From Bog-473 sp963737745 (GTDB taxonomy: Bacteria > Actinomycetota > Acidimicrobiia > Acidimicrobiales > RAAP-2), in contig CAVTTR010000001.1 of NCBI GenBank assembly GCA_963737745.1, positions 124,001-188,000 on the forward strand: a stretch of DNA of 64,000 nucleotides, written 5' to 3'. This document shows positions 55,271-64,000 of the stretch, one piece after another; the stretch's first letter is position 1, and every line of letters begins with the position of its first letter. The notes below the pieces were generated by a model. That model worked only from the letters and a program-made list of their open reading frames with translations, was not told the origin of the DNA and made no database searches. The position numbers and the translations under genes were made by a program.

Positions 55271-55573
55271 ATGGACATCGATCCCGTCGAGTTATGCAAG
55301 CTACAAGCGGAGATTGTTGGCCACCGGCATCGAGTGGCAAGGCTGCTCGAGGACGTCGATACCCTTCGCCGCAGCGTTGATCAATCGGGAGCGGCAAACC
55401 TCACCGGTCGGACGGGTGCCGTACTCGACTTGTGTACGTCACAAATTCGTGCGAGTGATGCGGCAATGGGCCAACGTGCGGCTCGTTTAAATGCGGTCCG
55501 ATTACTCCTGGCCGAGGGATGTCGACCACACGATCAGGGGGTGACAGATGGGAACCTCGGCCGAAACGATTAG
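55271..55573 (+). CDS. small hypothetical protein
   Basis: 100 residues, mostly helical: DPVELCKLQAEIVGHRHRVARLLEDVDTLRRSVD and QIRASDAAMGQRAARLNAVRLLL. AAGGAGG sits five bases before the ATG, which argues that it is real. Not recognised. Divergent from dnaK and followed by a zinc-ribbon protein. Confidence 0.5.
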   Translation: MDIDPVELCKLQAEIVGHRHRVARLLEDVDTLRRSVDQSGAANLTGRTGAVLDLCTSQIRASDAAMGQRAARLNAVRLLLAEGCRPHDQGVTDGNLGRND

Positions 55574-55610
55574 TAGCGAGTGTTCGGTCCATGAGCGATG
55601 GGATTAGTCC

Positions 55611-56075
55611 GTGTACGTTTCGCCAATTGAAGCCAGGTGTCGCCACTGCTCCCGCGAGTTTTGTCTTTCTGATCTCCTCGATGCTGCCAATGGGGCATGT
55701 CCTCACTGCACAAGGTTGCTCAGCCCGGAATGGACGAGCATGTTATTGGAGCAGTGCCGGGAGGCTGACAGAGCGATGATGGTCTTAGTACGAGCGCTTC
55801 GCCGACTCAATGGCTTGCCTGGAAACCTCGAGCTGCTACCCCATTCGGTGCTTCGCAACTTCTTCGAAGAAGTCGGGTGGGAGGAAGAGTTCACCAATGA
55901 CCCAGCTCAGGCGCAAGAGGAACTCCGATTTATCCGACTCGAGCTTGAATCGTGGGAGCGTCTTGCCGAACTCGACAATCAAAATGGACTTTCCGAGCGA
56001 GTGAAGGAGTTTCTCTCTCGGAAACGACGATCGGAGGTGTCCGCCACTCCAACGGATGAGTCGGGGGTGCATTGA
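55611..56075 (+). CDS. zinc-ribbon helical hypothetical protein
   Basis: 154 residues. An N-terminal zinc ribbon (RCRHC... CPHC) is followed by a helical domain (LLEQCREADRAMMVLVRALRRLNGLPGNLELLPHSVLRNFFEEVGWEEEF) and a charged tail. The function is unknown. Its position beside dnaK and the previous small protein suggests a stress-related unit. Confidence 0.55.
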   Translation: MYVSPIEARCRHCSREFCLSDLLDAANGACPHCTRLLSPEWTSMLLEQCREADRAMMVLVRALRRLNGLPGNLELLPHSVLRNFFEEVGWEEEFTNDPAQAQEELRFIRLELESWERLAELDNQNGLSERVKEFLSRKRRSEVSATPTDESGVH

Positions 56076-57290
56076 ACGTTAATTGATCGGCCGGATCAGC
56101 AGCCTGAGCACCATGGATCACGGGCTGTGCTCCGAACTGTGGCACCGCGAAGCGTATGGAGGAGTACCCGCCCACACGGCACGTCGGGTTTAATGGTGAG
56201 CGCCAGATGTTGACGGCCGCGTAGGGTCTGGTCAAGGCGTTTAGGAAATGGGATTTCTCCGCTTGCGCACATTCCGCAGAACCCAAAGAGATATGAGATA
56301 TCCAACTCTCCTGGCTAGCCGACTCCGTGCCATACGTGACGCAAACCGGAAGAGGATCATCTAAGCAGGAGAATCTTTGGCCGGGTTTTTCTCCGCCCGG
56401 TCGACCTCTCCACGCAGGTCTTCGGTGTCCTCACCGCTCGCTCTCGGCGTGAGTATCGTCTCCACTGGCCTTGGGGTTGATGGATCTTGGGAAAGGGGCA
56501 TCTCGAGCATCTACCCGGGCCTGAGAGGTCGAAACTCACCCAGCTTCTCGGGGCAACGCGAGGAGAACCACTCTTTTCCCTGGCGAGACCCTGGTTGACC
56601 TTCTGATGTTGGGGTACATCTCGGAGTGCCTGGACTGCGGCAGTCCCAGGAGCGCCGACCGGGGGTCTTTGTCACGAGCCCCCGGTCCCTGCGCGTCTCG
56701 TCGGGCATCCGAACACGGGGCCGACGGCGGGCTGACGGTTTAGGATCACGGCCTGATCGACAAGGGCGGTACGGAACTCGAAAGGGAGCTGTAGGCACTC
56801 ATGGCCGAATTGGAAGATCGCCGATCTCGTTCTCGACACCCACATGCGATAAAGAGCAGCCTGCGCGGGTTGAAAGGAAAGGCTCGAATTATTTCCGAGC
56901 GACGTCAGTACGATCGTGCAGGCCCTTATCGATGTCTCCGACAACCTGATCGAATTGCGAGACCGGCTCGACGCGCTCGAAGCGACGTCCGCGAAGCTGG
57001 AACAGGCAGACACGCCGCCGGCTCCGTTCTACCCACCGAGAACACCACCGCCGAATAGTGGGGAGCAGTGCGGAACGGTGATGCCCGGGTCGCCAGGTCA
57101 AACGGTTGGAGCGACCATGGGCCACCTCGAGCGAATCTGCAGTCCTTGTTGCTCATTGACAAACGAGTCTCAGATCCTCGCCAGTGCAAAGGGCCGTAGA
57201 GAGACTCGAGGACTCTGGGGCTGACGTCAGAGGTCGAAAGCAGGGTCTTGAGGACAGGTACGGTCGGTAGGGTCCACGAAATCCAGCTCA
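56076..57290. other. region without a confident gene
   Basis: About 1.2 kb. The best candidate is a plus-strand frame from ATG 56801 (MAELEDRRSRSRHPHAIKSS) that, with a one-base shift near 56900, would continue as VQALIDVSDNLIELRDRLDALEATSAKLEQ to the stop at 57224, a coiled-coil-like small protein. A minus-strand ORF at 56096-56305 has a CGMC motif but no other support. Neither is firm. Confidence 0.35.
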
Positions 57291-57623
57291 ATGCGCCATA
57301 GCCTTTCGCTCATGCCCGATCCGGCATCAGCGGTCCTGTCCTGGTTGATGGCCCCGGGACAAGGCGAGCCCCTCATTTTCCTCGAAGAGTTGCTCCATCG
57401 GCCGGAGTGGCAGGCGTACGGTGCCTGTCGTGGCGAGAGCATCGAGACATTCATGCCCGGTCGAGGCGGCAACTTTGTGATCGCCAAGGAGCTATGTGGA
57501 CGATGTACGGTCCGCCAGGAGTGCCTCGAGTTCGCTTTGGACGATGACGAGCTCGTTGGCATGTGGGGAGGGACAACGGAGCGGGAACGGCGGCGGATGA
57601 GACAGGGGAGGGGAGTGGCGTAG
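57291..57623 (+). CDS. WhiB-family iron-sulfur transcription factor
   Basis: 110-residue WhiB protein. Cluster-binding Cys at 46, 69, 72 and 78 (GACRGE, LCGRCTVRQECLEFA) and the G-[VI]-W-G-G turn as GMWGGTTERERRRM, followed by the basic AT-hook-like tail. WhiB proteins bind sigma region 4 and DNA in a redox-dependent way. The subclass is not clear. Confidence 0.92.
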   Translation: MRHSLSLMPDPASAVLSWLMAPGQGEPLIFLEELLHRPEWQAYGACRGESIETFMPGRGGNFVIAKELCGRCTVRQECLEFALDDDELVGMWGGTTERERRRMRQGRGVA

Positions 57624-57674
57624 CTGTTGGACCCTCGGATTCAAGGAAATGTGCGGGTGCCACGACTGACGCCC

Positions 57675-58227
57675 TCAGCGTCGCCCGACGTAGTGTGAGT
57701 GTTCTTCACGACGGGCTCGGCGAAGGCAGCTGCGCATTCTGAACAGATATGCGGGCGACGGCGGGACCCAGCCGAGTTGTTGTGCTTGACCTTGATCGTC
57801 ACGGTTGGCCCAATGCTCGATGATCTTGCCGTCGGCCAGTCGAAACCAGTGAGTCTGTGCGATTTCAAACGTTTTGCTGGTGGGCGGGAAAGCCAGACGG
57901 GGTCGGCCTTCTCCGTCGAACAGCACGAACGGGCGTACATGTCGCCCCGACATCGTGGTGTATACGCAGGTGAGGTTCGACTCGGCCACTACTTCGTGCA
58001 CCTGCCAAGCCAGATCGTCAAAGGCCGAGCGCAGCCATTGAGCCGAAGCTAAGAACGCGGCGGGTCCACGTCCGCGTGCCAGCGGGCGGCTCATCGATAG
58101 CCTCGCGGTTCACGGCGTCGGGCGCGAACACCTCAGAGAACTCCGCCAGCGTGCCGGACGCCATCGCATACATGCTTCGTACGCAGAGAGACTTGGAGTC
58201 GATCACCTCGCGTCGTTCTGGTTCCAT
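57675..58227 (-). CDS. SnoaL-like / NTF2-fold protein, frameshifted
   Basis: About 180 residues of the SnoaL polyketide-cyclase/ester-cyclase type: VRSMYAMASGTLAEFSEVFAPDAVNREA, then in the next frame ARGRGPAAFLASAQWLRSAFDDLAWQVHEVVAESN and HWFRLADGKIIEHWANRDDQGQAQQLG. Removing one base near 58075 joins them. ATG 58227 follows GGAGGCGAG. Divergent from tetR with an operator-like palindrome between. Confidence 0.7.
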
Positions 58228-58245
58228 GAACTCGCCTCCAGCTCG

Positions 58246-58262
58246 ATCCAATGATATTGGAT
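58246..58262. promoter_or_regulatory. putative TetR operator
   Basis: 17-base palindrome ATCCAAT-GAT-ATTGGAT, followed at 58262-58276 by TTGAA-N5-TTCAA. Both lie in the AT-rich gap between divergent snoaL-like and tetR genes. Confidence 0.65.
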
Positions 58263-58310
58263 TGAACCGTATTCAATCAAATTAGTCAAGGCCCATGAGG
58301 GGGGCGGCCA

Positions 58311-58965
58311 ATGTCCAACCCGGCAAAGCGGTCATACTCACGCAGCGCGCGCGACGAGCAAGTCGCATTGTCCAGGCGGCGGGTCCTGGCCGCGGCCGAC
58401 GCTTGCTTCGTTGAGGTTGGTTTTGGCGCCACGACCGTAGCCGGCATTGCGGCGAAGGCTGGCGTAAGCGTCCAGACCGTCTACAACGTCGTCGGAGGCA
58501 AGCCGGATCTCCTTAAAGCCGTATACGACGTGCGCGTTGCGGGTGATACCAAACCGATCCCGATCGCGGAGCGGCCACAAGTGCTTGCATTGCGAGCTGC
58601 GTCCGACCACGCGTACGTGTCTCCACGCTTACGCAGCACTGTGCCGTGAGCTCGGTGAAAGGACCGTTCCTTTCCTGTCCAGGCTGTTGCCCGAGGCAGC
58701 CAGCGACGCCGGCCTGCTGGCCTTTGCCGAAACGATCGAACAGGAGCGAGCAATTGGAGCGGCCAATGTCGCGCGACATGTCCACAGCAGATTTGGTCTC
58801 CGGCCTGGGCTGAGCGTGGATGGAGCCGCGGACATCTTGTGGTCGTTCACCGCGCCGGAGCTCGCCGATCGACTGGTCAACCGTCGGCATTGGGGGTGGA
58901 ATCGATTTACGGATTGGCTCGGCGACACGATGACCGAAGCGCTCACGCAGTCAGAAGCGATGTAA
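58311..58965 (+). CDS. TetR-family regulator, frameshifted
   Basis: About 217 residues. HTH: RRRVLAAADACFVEVGFGATTVAGIAAKAGVSVQTVYNVVGGKPDLLKAV. The ligand domain continues in another frame (RTCLHAYAALCRELGERTVPFLSRLLPEAASDAGLLAFAETI... WNRFTDWLGDTMTEAL). Removing one base near 58605 joins them. ATG 58311 follows GAGGGGGG. Likely regulates itself and the SnoaL-like gene. Confidence 0.78.
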
Positions 58966-59072
58966 AGATCATGCTGCGACCACTGGCCCGTCGGCATTCG
59001 GTGACCGTCCAGAGAGGAGTGGGCCCGTGTTGTCAGGAAGGAGCGGGTCACCGTTTCCCACACCACATTGGC

Positions 59073-60399
59073 TCATCCCGACAACTCGTCCCCGCTCTGC
59101 CGCGACGCTGCGGCCAAGGTGAGGAGAACCTCGGTCACGGTATCGAGGGGATGTCGTGCGAGAAATCTCTGCCTGCAGCGCACGAGCTCGGACTCCAAAG
59201 GTGGGCTCGGTCAGGATCCGGCGTACGGCATCGGCTACCTGGCGCGACGAGGGTCTGCCGGTCCGAAGATCGAGACCGGCGCCCGACCAGCGCACCCGGG
59301 CGGCCACCTCGGGCTTCTCTTCGCTGTCGCCAGCGACAACGAGGGGGATGCCGTGAGCCAATGCCTGTTGTACGCCGCCGTAGCCGCCATTGGTGATCAT
59401 GACGTCGACATGAGGGAGGAGGAGATCGTGGGGAATAAATCGCTCCAGGCGCACATTGGCGGGCAGACCGGTGCGAAGCGGAGCCGGGTCGGGACCGCCG
59501 GTGGTCGCCACCACCAAGAGGTCGTCTCCGGCCAGCGCTTCGCTGGCGGGAATGAGGAGGCGGTGTGGGTCCGCATTGTCCAGCGTGCCTTGGGTGATAT
59601 GGACGACCGGACGCCCGGCCCGTAACTCGTCCCACCAACCGGGGGGAGTGAACCCACTCGAGGGAAGCGGCAGCAGCGGTCCGACGAACTGCACGGAGTC
59701 GGGCAGATTCGGGCGGGGGTATTCGAAGCCGACCACCGTCGCCTGCAGGTAGGCGTCGACTACCTTCGTCGGAAGGTCAACGAAGTAACCGTCGAGCGGC
59801 GGCGATCCGGTCTGCGCCAGCCGTTGCTGCGTCAGCTGTTGAATATCGCGCATGACGATGTGCTCGGTGATCCAGTTCAAGACCTTGTTGCGCAGGTGGG
59901 ATAGTGCCGTAGAACCCGGCTGCAGGGCCAGGCCGAATGGGGCGGTGGCGCGACTGGTGGTGGCGAGGGGCGTGACGCCAATACAGACCACGGCGGGCCG
60001 CGTCGGACGTGGTCTCAGCGCCAAAGGAAAGGCGCCGAGGAACATGACGTCGGCCACGATCACGTCCGCCGAGAAGGTACGCAGAATCTCCAAGATCCCA
60101 GCGAATTGCCCCGGCAGCGGATCGAGGAAAATTCGACGCAGATCCTCTTTCAGTCCACGAATGCCGCGCCTCGAGCTGGCCTCCCGAGAGGGATCTGCCA
60201 CCATCAAATCGTGGACATCATCCGCAGGAGCTAAAGGCATGAATCGGGCGCCGATTGTCGTCACCCTGTCGCGGTAGTGCGGTGTGGTGAAGAAGACAAC
60301 GTCATGGCCGTCGTCGACGAGTCGACGAGCGATGGCGAGCAACGGCGCCACGTGCCCCTGTGCCGGCGTAGAGCAAAGAAGAAACCGTCGGGGCGTCAC
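59073..60399 (-). CDS. MGT-type (UGT-like) glycosyltransferase
   Basis: About 440 residues of the GT1/macrolide-glycosyltransferase type: FLLCSTPAQGHVAPLLAIARRLVDDGHDVVFFTTP at the N-terminus, VVHITQGTLDN, and the donor-binding VDVMITNGGYGGVQQALAHGIPLVVAGDSEEKPEVAARV at the C-terminus. The final residues are one frame away (HPLDTVTEVLLTLAAASRQSGD, stop at 59073); removing one base near 59160 restores them. Substrate unknown; related enzymes inactivate macrolides or glycosylate polyketides and sterols. Confidence 0.8.
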
Positions 60400-60584
60400 T
60401 GACCTACGACGTCGTCGCTCCGCCGTGCAAATACACTGCTCCTTCCAGCGGCGGTACGGGCCGAGTCCAACAGCCGCCTCGCTGGCGGGCCATCGTTGAT
60501 GACTTCAAGAGGTGTCCGAACCCGGCCATAGTGAAGCGTAACCCTGGTGCCCCGTGCTGGTGTGAGACGACGTCGATCTCTCGT

Positions 60585-61139
60585 TCAGTTTTGCTTGCGG
60601 CCCAGGAAGGCAGCGACGCGGTCCGCCGCTGGTCGCTCGTGGCCGCAGGGCTGTTCCGCACCGTAGGGACGACCTTCACCGCGCAGCCCGGGCCGGCTCA
60701 TCAGCTGATGCGTGGAGAACGAAAGTACGTATTCCGCCAGTTCGGGGTCGAGGTCGGTCGGTTGCCCGGTGGCGACGGCCAGGTCCCAAGCGTGGGTGAG
60801 AAGATCGCTCGTCCGTACCTCGAGGAATGCGGTGCCGGGAAGTTCTCCGATGGGCAGTTGGTACGTGCGGATGAGGGCCTCGGGCTCAGCGAAGGTCTTC
60901 TGTGCCGCCTGGGCCGAGGAGCGGAGAGCGGACTCGAGATCTTCGGGGAGTGGTGCCACTTGGCCACCAGCTCGCGCAACGACTCGCTGGTTGCCCTCTA
61001 TGACGTGTTCGATGAGGGTCTTCACATCCCATTCGGCACACGGGGTGGGTAACGACAGCTGATCGGATGCCACGTTGACAAGCACACGAGCAAAGGCGTC
61101 CTGGGCCCGCTGGTGCGCCTCCAACGGGTCCATGCTCAT
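60585..61139 (-). CDS. TIGR03086-family metal-binding protein (mycothiol-dependent DinB-like)
   Basis: 184 residues: DQLSLPTPCAEWDVKTLIEHVIEGNQRVVA is the N-terminal helix-turn with the metal His of the maleylpyruvate-isomerase-N fold, and DLLTHAWDLAVATGQP carries the second His pair. TIGR03086 proteins are common in actinobacteria; the reaction is not known. The C-terminus (GEGRPYGAEQP... DRVAAFLGR) is typical. Confidence 0.8.
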   Translation of the reverse strand: MSMDPLEAHQRAQDAFARVLVNVASDQLSLPTPCAEWDVKTLIEHVIEGNQRVVARAGGQVAPLPEDLESALRSSAQAAQKTFAEPEALIRTYQLPIGELPGTAFLEVRTSDLLTHAWDLAVATGQPTDLDPELAEYVLSFSTHQLMSRPGLRGEGRPYGAEQPCGHERPAADRVAAFLGRKQN

Positions 61140-61236
61140 GGAACATGCCTCGAGGGCCGAGATTGGCCATCCCGTGTCGCATGGAATGGCGGACGTCTTT
61201 GGAACGCCGTTCGTCGTATCAAGAGTCTACGGCTGC

Positions 61237-61576
61237 TTAGCGTCTGTTCGGATCTTGAGGCAGGGGGCGGCTTGATTCGTCCAGTTCGAGTTGCAGGCGC
61301 AAGTTCTCCTCTTGCAGACCAAGAACCATAATGATTCCAGCCAGGTTGAGGCCGTCCTCTAAGAGGCGTCCAATGAGTCGAAGCCGTTCTAAGTCGTTCT
61401 CGCTGTAGAGGCGGGTCCCACCGTCCGTACGGGCGGGAGTGAGTAGGCCCTTGGACTCGTACAGGCGAAGGTTCTGGGGCAGCGCTCCCGACCAACTGTG
61501 CCGCCATCGAAATGCCATAGACCCCTTGTGCGGGATCGTCTCTTCGTTCTCGAACCATCCCGGAAATTTTCTCCAT
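61237..61576 (-). CDS. hspR: HspR-like MerR-family heat-shock repressor, frameshifted
   Basis: About 112 residues. Helix-turn-helix part YGISMAAQLVG, then in the next frame LPQNLRLYESKGLLTPARTDGGTRLYSENDLERLRLIGRLLEDGLNLAGIIMVLGLQEENLRLQLEL. The LRLYE.KGLL.PART.GGTR.YS pattern is HspR-like. Removing one base near 61480 joins it to the start at ATG 61576. Divergent from hsp20 across a gap with a palindrome; likely repressor of hsp20. Confidence 0.7.
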
Positions 61577-61610
61577 GTCACTCTTGCGCTCGTCAGGGGT
61601 CAGGGATAAA

Positions 61611-61632
61611 ATCTATGTCAGTGACAATAGAT
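61611..61632. promoter_or_regulatory. putative HspR operator
   Basis: Imperfect palindrome ATCTATGTCAGTGACAATAGAT in the hspR-hsp20 intergenic region, with a further ATCTAT half at 61638. It differs from the classical HAIR box (CTTGAGT-N7-ACTCAAG). Confidence 0.5.
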
Positions 61633-61691
61633 AATAATCTATCAGTCCGAAGAGAAAAAGTAAAGCCATCTCACCAAAGGAGGAGCTCCAA

Positions 61692-62144
61692 ATGTTGGTT
61701 CGAACAGATCCGTTTCGCGAGTTGGATCGCTTCGCCTCCCAGGTACTCGGGACGGCGGCCCGTCCGGCTGCTATGCCCATGGACGCCTGGCGTGACGGCG
61801 ACCGGTTCATCATCGAGTTCGATTTGCCCGCAATCGACCCTCAAAAGGTCGACCTTGACGTTGAGCGCAACGTGCTGACTGTCCACGCCGAGCGACTTTC
61901 GCCCACAGGTCCCAATGTCGAGTTGATCGCTTCAGAGCGACCGAGGGGGGTCTTCAGCCGACAGGTCATTTTGGGCGACACGCTCGACGCCGACAACATC
62001 CGCGCCTCCTATCACGCCGGTGTCCTGCGATTAACAATTCCAGTCGCCGAGAAGGCCAAGCCACGGAAGATCGCCATCGATATTTCGTCTGAACAGGAAG
62101 CAATCGACGCCAAGTCCGAAGACCGCCAATCAGTCAACGCATAA
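61692..62144 (+). CDS. Hsp20 / alpha-crystallin small heat-shock protein
   Basis: 150-residue small heat-shock protein. MLVRTDPFRELDRFASQVLG is followed by the alpha-crystallin domain (DGDRFIIEFDLPAIDPQKVDLDVERNVLTVHAER... GVFSRQVILGDTLDADNIRASYHAGVLRLTIPVAEKAKPRKI). The AKPRKI segment is the C-terminal I-x-I-like element. AAGGAGGAGC lies 6-15 bases before the ATG. Prevents aggregation during stress. Confidence 0.92.
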   Translation: MLVRTDPFRELDRFASQVLGTAARPAAMPMDAWRDGDRFIIEFDLPAIDPQKVDLDVERNVLTVHAERLSPTGPNVELIASERPRGVFSRQVILGDTLDADNIRASYHAGVLRLTIPVAEKAKPRKIAIDISSEQEAIDAKSEDRQSVNA

Positions 62145-62152
62145 GCGGGCAG

Positions 62153-62184
62153 AACCCAGCAGCCGGAACTCCGGCTGCTGGGTT
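62153..62184 (+). terminator. hsp20 terminator hairpin
   Basis: Perfect 14-base stem (AACCCAGCAGCCGG, 62153-62166, with 62171-62184) with a 4-base loop, nine bases after the hsp20 stop, followed by CTCTCG. A weak T-tract only. Confidence 0.7.
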
Positions 62185-62351
62185 CTCTCGACTAGCCAGA
62201 GAAGTCGGGGCCCGCGCCGTCGTCATCGAAGAACGCATAGCCGGCAGCTCTATGAAACCCGTCGCGTGGGCGATCTTTCACCTCCTCGTGGAGGGATCGC
62301 GCGCGGGAGGGACCGGACTGTGCTTCGTTCAGTTGCAGCGAAAGGAGGGTC

Positions 62352-62762
62352 ATGGCTATCAGCAAGGAATCCCGATCTCGGTCTGGTGGGCCGGACAGGA
62401 TCGATCATCCGCGTCCCCTTCTGCGAATCGTTGTCGACTCGACGAAGAAGCCCGCACGCATGATCCTCATTGGGGAATTGGACTGCGCATCGGTCAGTTT
62501 GTTCCGAGCGCGCGCCTCCGAGCTCGTTGGCACGATGAAGGGCGACCTCGTGCTCGACATCCGCCAACTGACATTTGTGAACTCGAGTGCTTTGGCTGTG
62601 TTTCTCACCTTGCATAAGCGGCTGAAAACGCATGGAACCAGGCTCGTGATTTCGTGCCCTACTCCTGCGGCGCGGCGGCTGTTCGAATTGACGGGCCTCG
62701 ACCACGTCTTATGGATCGAGCCGTTTACGCTGTCCCTCGGGCCGGACAGTCGGCGGTCATGA
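62352..62762 (+). CDS. STAS-domain anti-sigma factor antagonist
   Basis: 136 residues. STAS fold: RMILIGELDCASVSLFRARASELV, DLVLDIRQLTFVNSSALAVFLTLHKRLKTHGTRLVI, AARRLFELTGLDHVLWIE. The phosphorylatable Ser is in FVNSSALAVF. AAAGGAGG precedes the ATG. Such proteins free a sigma factor in partner-switching; no partner kinase is nearby. Confidence 0.82.
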   Translation: MAISKESRSRSGGPDRIDHPRPLLRIVVDSTKKPARMILIGELDCASVSLFRARASELVGTMKGDLVLDIRQLTFVNSSALAVFLTLHKRLKTHGTRLVISCPTPAARRLFELTGLDHVLWIEPFTLSLGPDSRRS

Positions 62763-62788
62763 TCGAAGCCTTCGGAGTTGCATCCGCC

Positions 62789-63184
62789 TCAGCCGAGTGC
62801 CACCACGTGTACCGGATGCAAAACGACGGTGACGCGACCTTCAAGAGGCGCATCGAAAGACTCCAAATCGGTCCCGTATGCACGCAGCACTTTCGAAAGC
62901 GTGGTGAGGTCGGGATCTGGCCCGATCGTCGCGTCGCAGCGCACCTCGAGCGTGCGGAAAGGATTGCCTGGATCAATGACGAACACGGTCGCCTGTGGCC
63001 GTGCGATCAGGTTTTTGAGCTTCTGGCGAATGCCGGCAAGCGACGTCACGATCTCCTCGCCCTCGAGGATGGCCCAAATAGCCGTGAGTTGAGGGTGCCC
63101 AGTCGGGCTCAAGGTGGCCAAGGTCACAGGAATGGGCTGTTCGAGCAGATCAACGTGGGATGACGGAATTTTGGTCGGAGTCAT
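62789..63184 (-). CDS. F420-type PPOX-class oxidoreductase
   Basis: 131-residue split-barrel protein: PIPVTLATLSPTGHPQLTAIWAILEGEEIVTSLAGIRQKLKNLIARPQATVFVIDPGNPFRTLEVR. The pattern fits the PPOX class F420-dependent family (TIGR03618 type). ATG 63184. Its cofactor (F420 or FMN) cannot be decided by eye. Confidence 0.75.
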   Translation of the reverse strand: MTPTKIPSSHVDLLEQPIPVTLATLSPTGHPQLTAIWAILEGEEIVTSLAGIRQKLKNLIARPQATVFVIDPGNPFRTLEVRCDATIGPDPDLTTLSKVLRAYGTDLESFDAPLEGRVTVVLHPVHVVALG

Positions 63185-63242
63185 ATTCCTAAGCGTATGG
63201 GTGTGACGCGTCCACATCCACCGTGTAGCGGCGAGCGACTGA

Positions 63243-63485
63243 TTGGCTGACGTCGCTGACGGACTCAAGATCTCGAGTGAGGATCTTCGGGCGATGCCAG
63301 CAACGCTCATTGGAAGTGTTTCAGAGCTGATCGAGCGGGTCCAGGGGCACCGGGAAGAGTTCGACATTAGCTATCGAACGGTGCCCATGACCGCCATGGA
63401 GGCCTTCGCGCCGATCGTATCGAAACTCGCGGGTTCACGACTGCGACGTACGCGGACAGCTACGCCGAAATTCTCCTTCGTTTAG
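63243..63485 (+). pseudogene. C-terminal fragment of a luciferase-like F420-dependent oxidoreductase
   Basis: The frame encodes LRAMPATLIGSVSELIERVQGHREEFDISYRTVPMTAMEAFAPIVSKLAG, the C-terminal end of the LLM class F420-dependent oxidoreductase family (TIGR03621-like). The preceding 250 or so residues of the TIM barrel are absent, so it is a remnant. It ends inside the convergent flavin reductase. Confidence 0.6.
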
Positions 63486-63992
63486 GCCAGGGCTCGTGCC
63501 ACCTGAGTGCCAGCGACGTCAGCCCAGGCGCCGACCACGCGGTCGAGATCGTCGAACTGATGTTCCATTACATAGAGTGCCCGAGTCGGAGTGGTCGCCC
63601 CGAGTTCCACGAGCAATGGTCGGAGATGAACTTCCGGGGCTAGCCGCGTGTATCGGGGCCGCGCCCGTCATGACCGGTATCGCTACCGCACGACTGAGAG
63701 CGTTATCGAAGTAACGGTCAAAAAAGGACTTCAGCAGTCCTGTGTACGTCGCTTTGTACGTTGGCGAAGCCACGATGATGAGGTCCGCGGCCGCGACACG
63801 TTCGAGTAGATCCTTTACTTTTTGCGAGTCAGGATCGAATAGCTCAGCTGCGACGTCGGTGACGTCGACCACGAGTCTTTCCTCCGTCTCGGGAATTTGC
63901 GTAGTGAGTGCATCAGCAACGGCGAGGGCGACGCGCAACGTCCGAGAGTTCGCATTTGGATTGCCTACGACGACTGCCACGCTCATTGACAT
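63482..63992 (-). CDS. NADPH-dependent FMN reductase, frameshifted
   Basis: About 169 residues of the flavodoxin-like NAD(P)H:FMN reductase family: VAVVVGNPNANSRTLRVALAVAD, LIIVASPTYKATYTGLLKSFFDRY and IPVMTGAAPIHAA are characteristic. The C-terminal part (EVHLRPLLVELGATTPTRALYVMEHQFDDLDRVV, stop at 63482) is one frame away; removing one base near 63643 joins them. ATG 63992 or 63986. Gene lies at the window edge. Confidence 0.75.
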
Positions 63993-64000
63993 ATGCCTTT

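Noticed and set aside
56096..56305. MqsA/YgiT-like zinc antitoxin
   Set aside because: Only one CxxC-like pair, no toxin neighbour, weak overall pattern.
56605..56742. 45-codon frame with CLDCGS motif
   Set aside because: Too short and otherwise low-complexity; no ribosome binding site support.

Overview
The window is GC-rich chromosomal DNA from an actinobacterium. A deep lineage such as Acidimicrobiia is plausible but not proven. The support is the MurT/GatD pair, a WhiB protein, DUF222-HNH, TIGR03086 and DinB proteins, an F420-type split-barrel protein, an HspR/Hsp20 pair, a RepSA-type replication gene and a candidate 6C RNA. I recognised the families by eye from sequence and ran no search.

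Layout. 0-11.2 kb: lipid enzymes (SDR, acyl-CoA dehydrogenase), a PhnZ-like HD protein, a DUF222-HNH nuclease, then a minus-strand run of LysR, glutamate decarboxylase, Gfo/Idh/MocA dehydrogenase, TldD and TldE/PmbA. 11.3-17.7 kb: a polyhydroxyalkanoate locus with a candidate 6C small RNA, phaZ, a GST, then phaC - acyl-CoA ligase - phasin-like protein, and a divergent XRE regulator. 17.8-21.2 kb: HAD/PlsC fusion, murT and gatD, with 4-base overlaps. 21.2-23.4 kb: thiolase-like protein, OB-fold partner and an FMN split-barrel protein. 23.4-30.8 kb: a tightly packed operon of five genes (acyl-CoA-reductase/HAD fusion, zinc alcohol dehydrogenase, LarA-like protein, acyltransferase, DUF302) facing a TetR gene.

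31.8-39.0 kb is an integrated element in the 3' end of tRNA-Val(CAC), bounded by a 44/43-nt direct repeat. It holds a truncated integrase overlapping a truncated RepSA-like gene, an IS256-type insertion sequence that also encloses a DUF3024 gene, a MarR/VOC/AlkA cassette with two operators, and a Doc-type toxin-antitoxin pair. 39-45.4 kb is accessory DNA: an AbiEii-like nucleotidyltransferase and its partner, a decayed second copy of that partner, a three-subunit molybdenum hydroxylase between the two copies, and a VapC toxin. 45.6-50.4 kb: an ECF sigma/secreted-protein pair, small broken genes and membrane proteins.

51-56 kb joins a piece of a toluene-monooxygenase-type operon (tmoB' C D E, without tmoA) to a truncated grpE next to an intact dnaK. 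57-64 kb carries WhiB, SnoaL/TetR, a glycosyltransferase, TIGR03086, HspR/Hsp20, STAS, F420-type and FMN-reductase genes.

A notable property of the whole window is about 25-30 single-base reading-frame breaks in otherwise well-preserved genes. Most are repaired by removing one base. This points to uncorrected assembly indels more than to decay. Such genes are given here as one span with the break position. Clearly decayed or truncated genes are labelled pseudogene.
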